Shown piece after piece: positions 63,496-64,000 of a stretch of 64,000 nt of DNA (its first letter is position 1; each line of letters begins with the position of its first letter). The position numbers were made by a program, and so were the translations under genes. The DNA comes from Albifimbria verrucaria (lineage: Eukaryota; Ascomycota; Sordariomycetes; Hypocreales; Stachybotryaceae): assembly GCA_020081605.1 (NCBI GenBank), contig JAHREC010000009.1, positions 2,976,001 to 3,040,000 of the forward strand, read 5' to 3'. The notes under the pieces are model-generated. The model worked only from the letters and a program-made list of their open reading frames with translations. It searched no databases and was not told where the DNA came from.

Positions 63496-64000
63496 TTACA
63501 ATATTTCCACCTTAAATCCATGTCTCTCAAAGTCTGCCAGTAATCTAGAGATTGGGGTGACATACGTCGCATTCATGGCGAGGTCATCCCCAATACCTGC
63601 AGTAACCAAGCCGGCAACTCGCCCATACATGTCCCATACTATACTTCCAGAGTCACCTTGGTGAGAAAATCCCTGCTCATTCCACCCTACAATGCACCAT
63701 TCCTCGCTATGGATCACTTGATCGTGCAGGACGTGGCGCGTCACAGACTTGACCCTATTACTATAACCCCATGTAAGTCCAGTACTTGCCCCATATTTAC
63801 CAACCATTAAGCATTCTTCGCCATATCGTGTCTTGACATGCCTCCCAACCTCGTCCCGGGTTTGGTATGTCTTGACTTCCTGCTCCGATAGCACTCCTCG
63901 AAGCCTAAGCATACCATCCGGTGCATTCCTGGCAACGACATTTCCAGTGCACAAAGCAATAGGCCTTGCTTCTCCGGCTGTACCTTGCAAGTCTATAAGA
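63496..64000 (-). CDS. Trypsin-like serine-protease-domain protein (C-terminal part)
   Basis: The gene enters from the right edge; about 165 residues are visible. They include HQGDSGSIVWDMYGRVAGLV, where GDSGS is the trypsin-like nucleophile motif with the catalytic Ser, preceded by HSEEWCIVGW and followed by AMNATYVTPISRLLADFERH near the end. The His and Asp of the triad would lie outside the window. Stop at 63496. Fungal proteins of this type are often non-secreted and of unknown role; no signal peptide can be judged. The visible part has no frame break. Confidence 0.68.
   Translation of the reverse strand, partial: LIDLQGTAGEARPIALCTGNVVARNAPDGMLRLRGVLSEQEVKTYQTRDEVGRHVKTRYGEECLMVGKYGASTGLTWGYSNRVKSVTRHVLHDQVIHSEEWCIVGWNEQGFSHQGDSGSIVWDMYGRVAGLVTAGIGDDLAMNATYVTPISRLLADFERHGFKVEIL

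Overview
This window is nuclear DNA of a filamentous ascomycete (Pezizomycotina, most likely a sordariomycete; species not determinable). Genes carry short GT-AG introns, and several families are typical of this group: a HET-domain protein, a phosphorylase-NACHT NLR, a Zn2Cys6 regulator, DUF6546-type F-box proteins, an SRPK-like kinase, fungal aminoglycoside-phosphotransferase-like and ankyrin proteins, and a fungal ATP sulfurylase with an APS-kinase-like C-terminus. No bacterial operons, CRISPR arrays, rRNA or convincing tRNA genes were seen.

Layout. 1-11 kb is a conserved block: the tail of an unidentified gene, eIF1 (SUI1), the tRNA-Ser 2'-O-methyltransferase TRM44, an intradiol ring-cleavage dioxygenase convergent with it, and a long conserved regulatory-looking protein. 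11-39.6 kb is gene-sparse and accessory: F-box-like proteins, a HET-ZZ protein, a secreted TAP-type peptidase, a Zn2Cys6 factor, an aminotransferase relic, an SRPK-like kinase, an NLR, an intact class I aminoacyl-tRNA-synthetase-like protein, a PUA/ASCH-like protein and a coiled-coil relic. About 39.6-41.6 kb is nearly empty. 41.6-45 kb returns to conserved genes (SMP-like stress protein, ATP sulfurylase). 45-64 kb is accessory again: a phosphotransferase-like gene broken by a 25-base homopolymer, a membrane protein, a very long membrane-ankyrin protein, a mutated kinase relic, a flavin monooxygenase and the end of a trypsin-like protein.

Two processes have marked the sequence. First, many genes, including essential ones (eIF1, TRM44, ATP sulfurylase), lose reading frame by exactly one missing base, usually in a short homopolymer. 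This looks like uncorrected sequencing or assembly error rather than biology, so most frameshifts below should not be read as pseudogenisation. Second, some relics (kinase relic near 58-59 kb, relic near 12.7 kb) carry Gln-to-stop changes of C-to-T type next to A/T-rich DNA, as expected from repeat-induced point mutation (RIP).

The most interesting locus is 27.0-33.4 kb: a phosphorylase-NACHT NLR, followed by an uninterrupted 571-residue protein with HIGH-like and KMSKS-like signatures and a possible zinc site, followed by a PUA/ASCH-like putative RNA-binding protein, all on the same strand. Whether the three work together is inference only.
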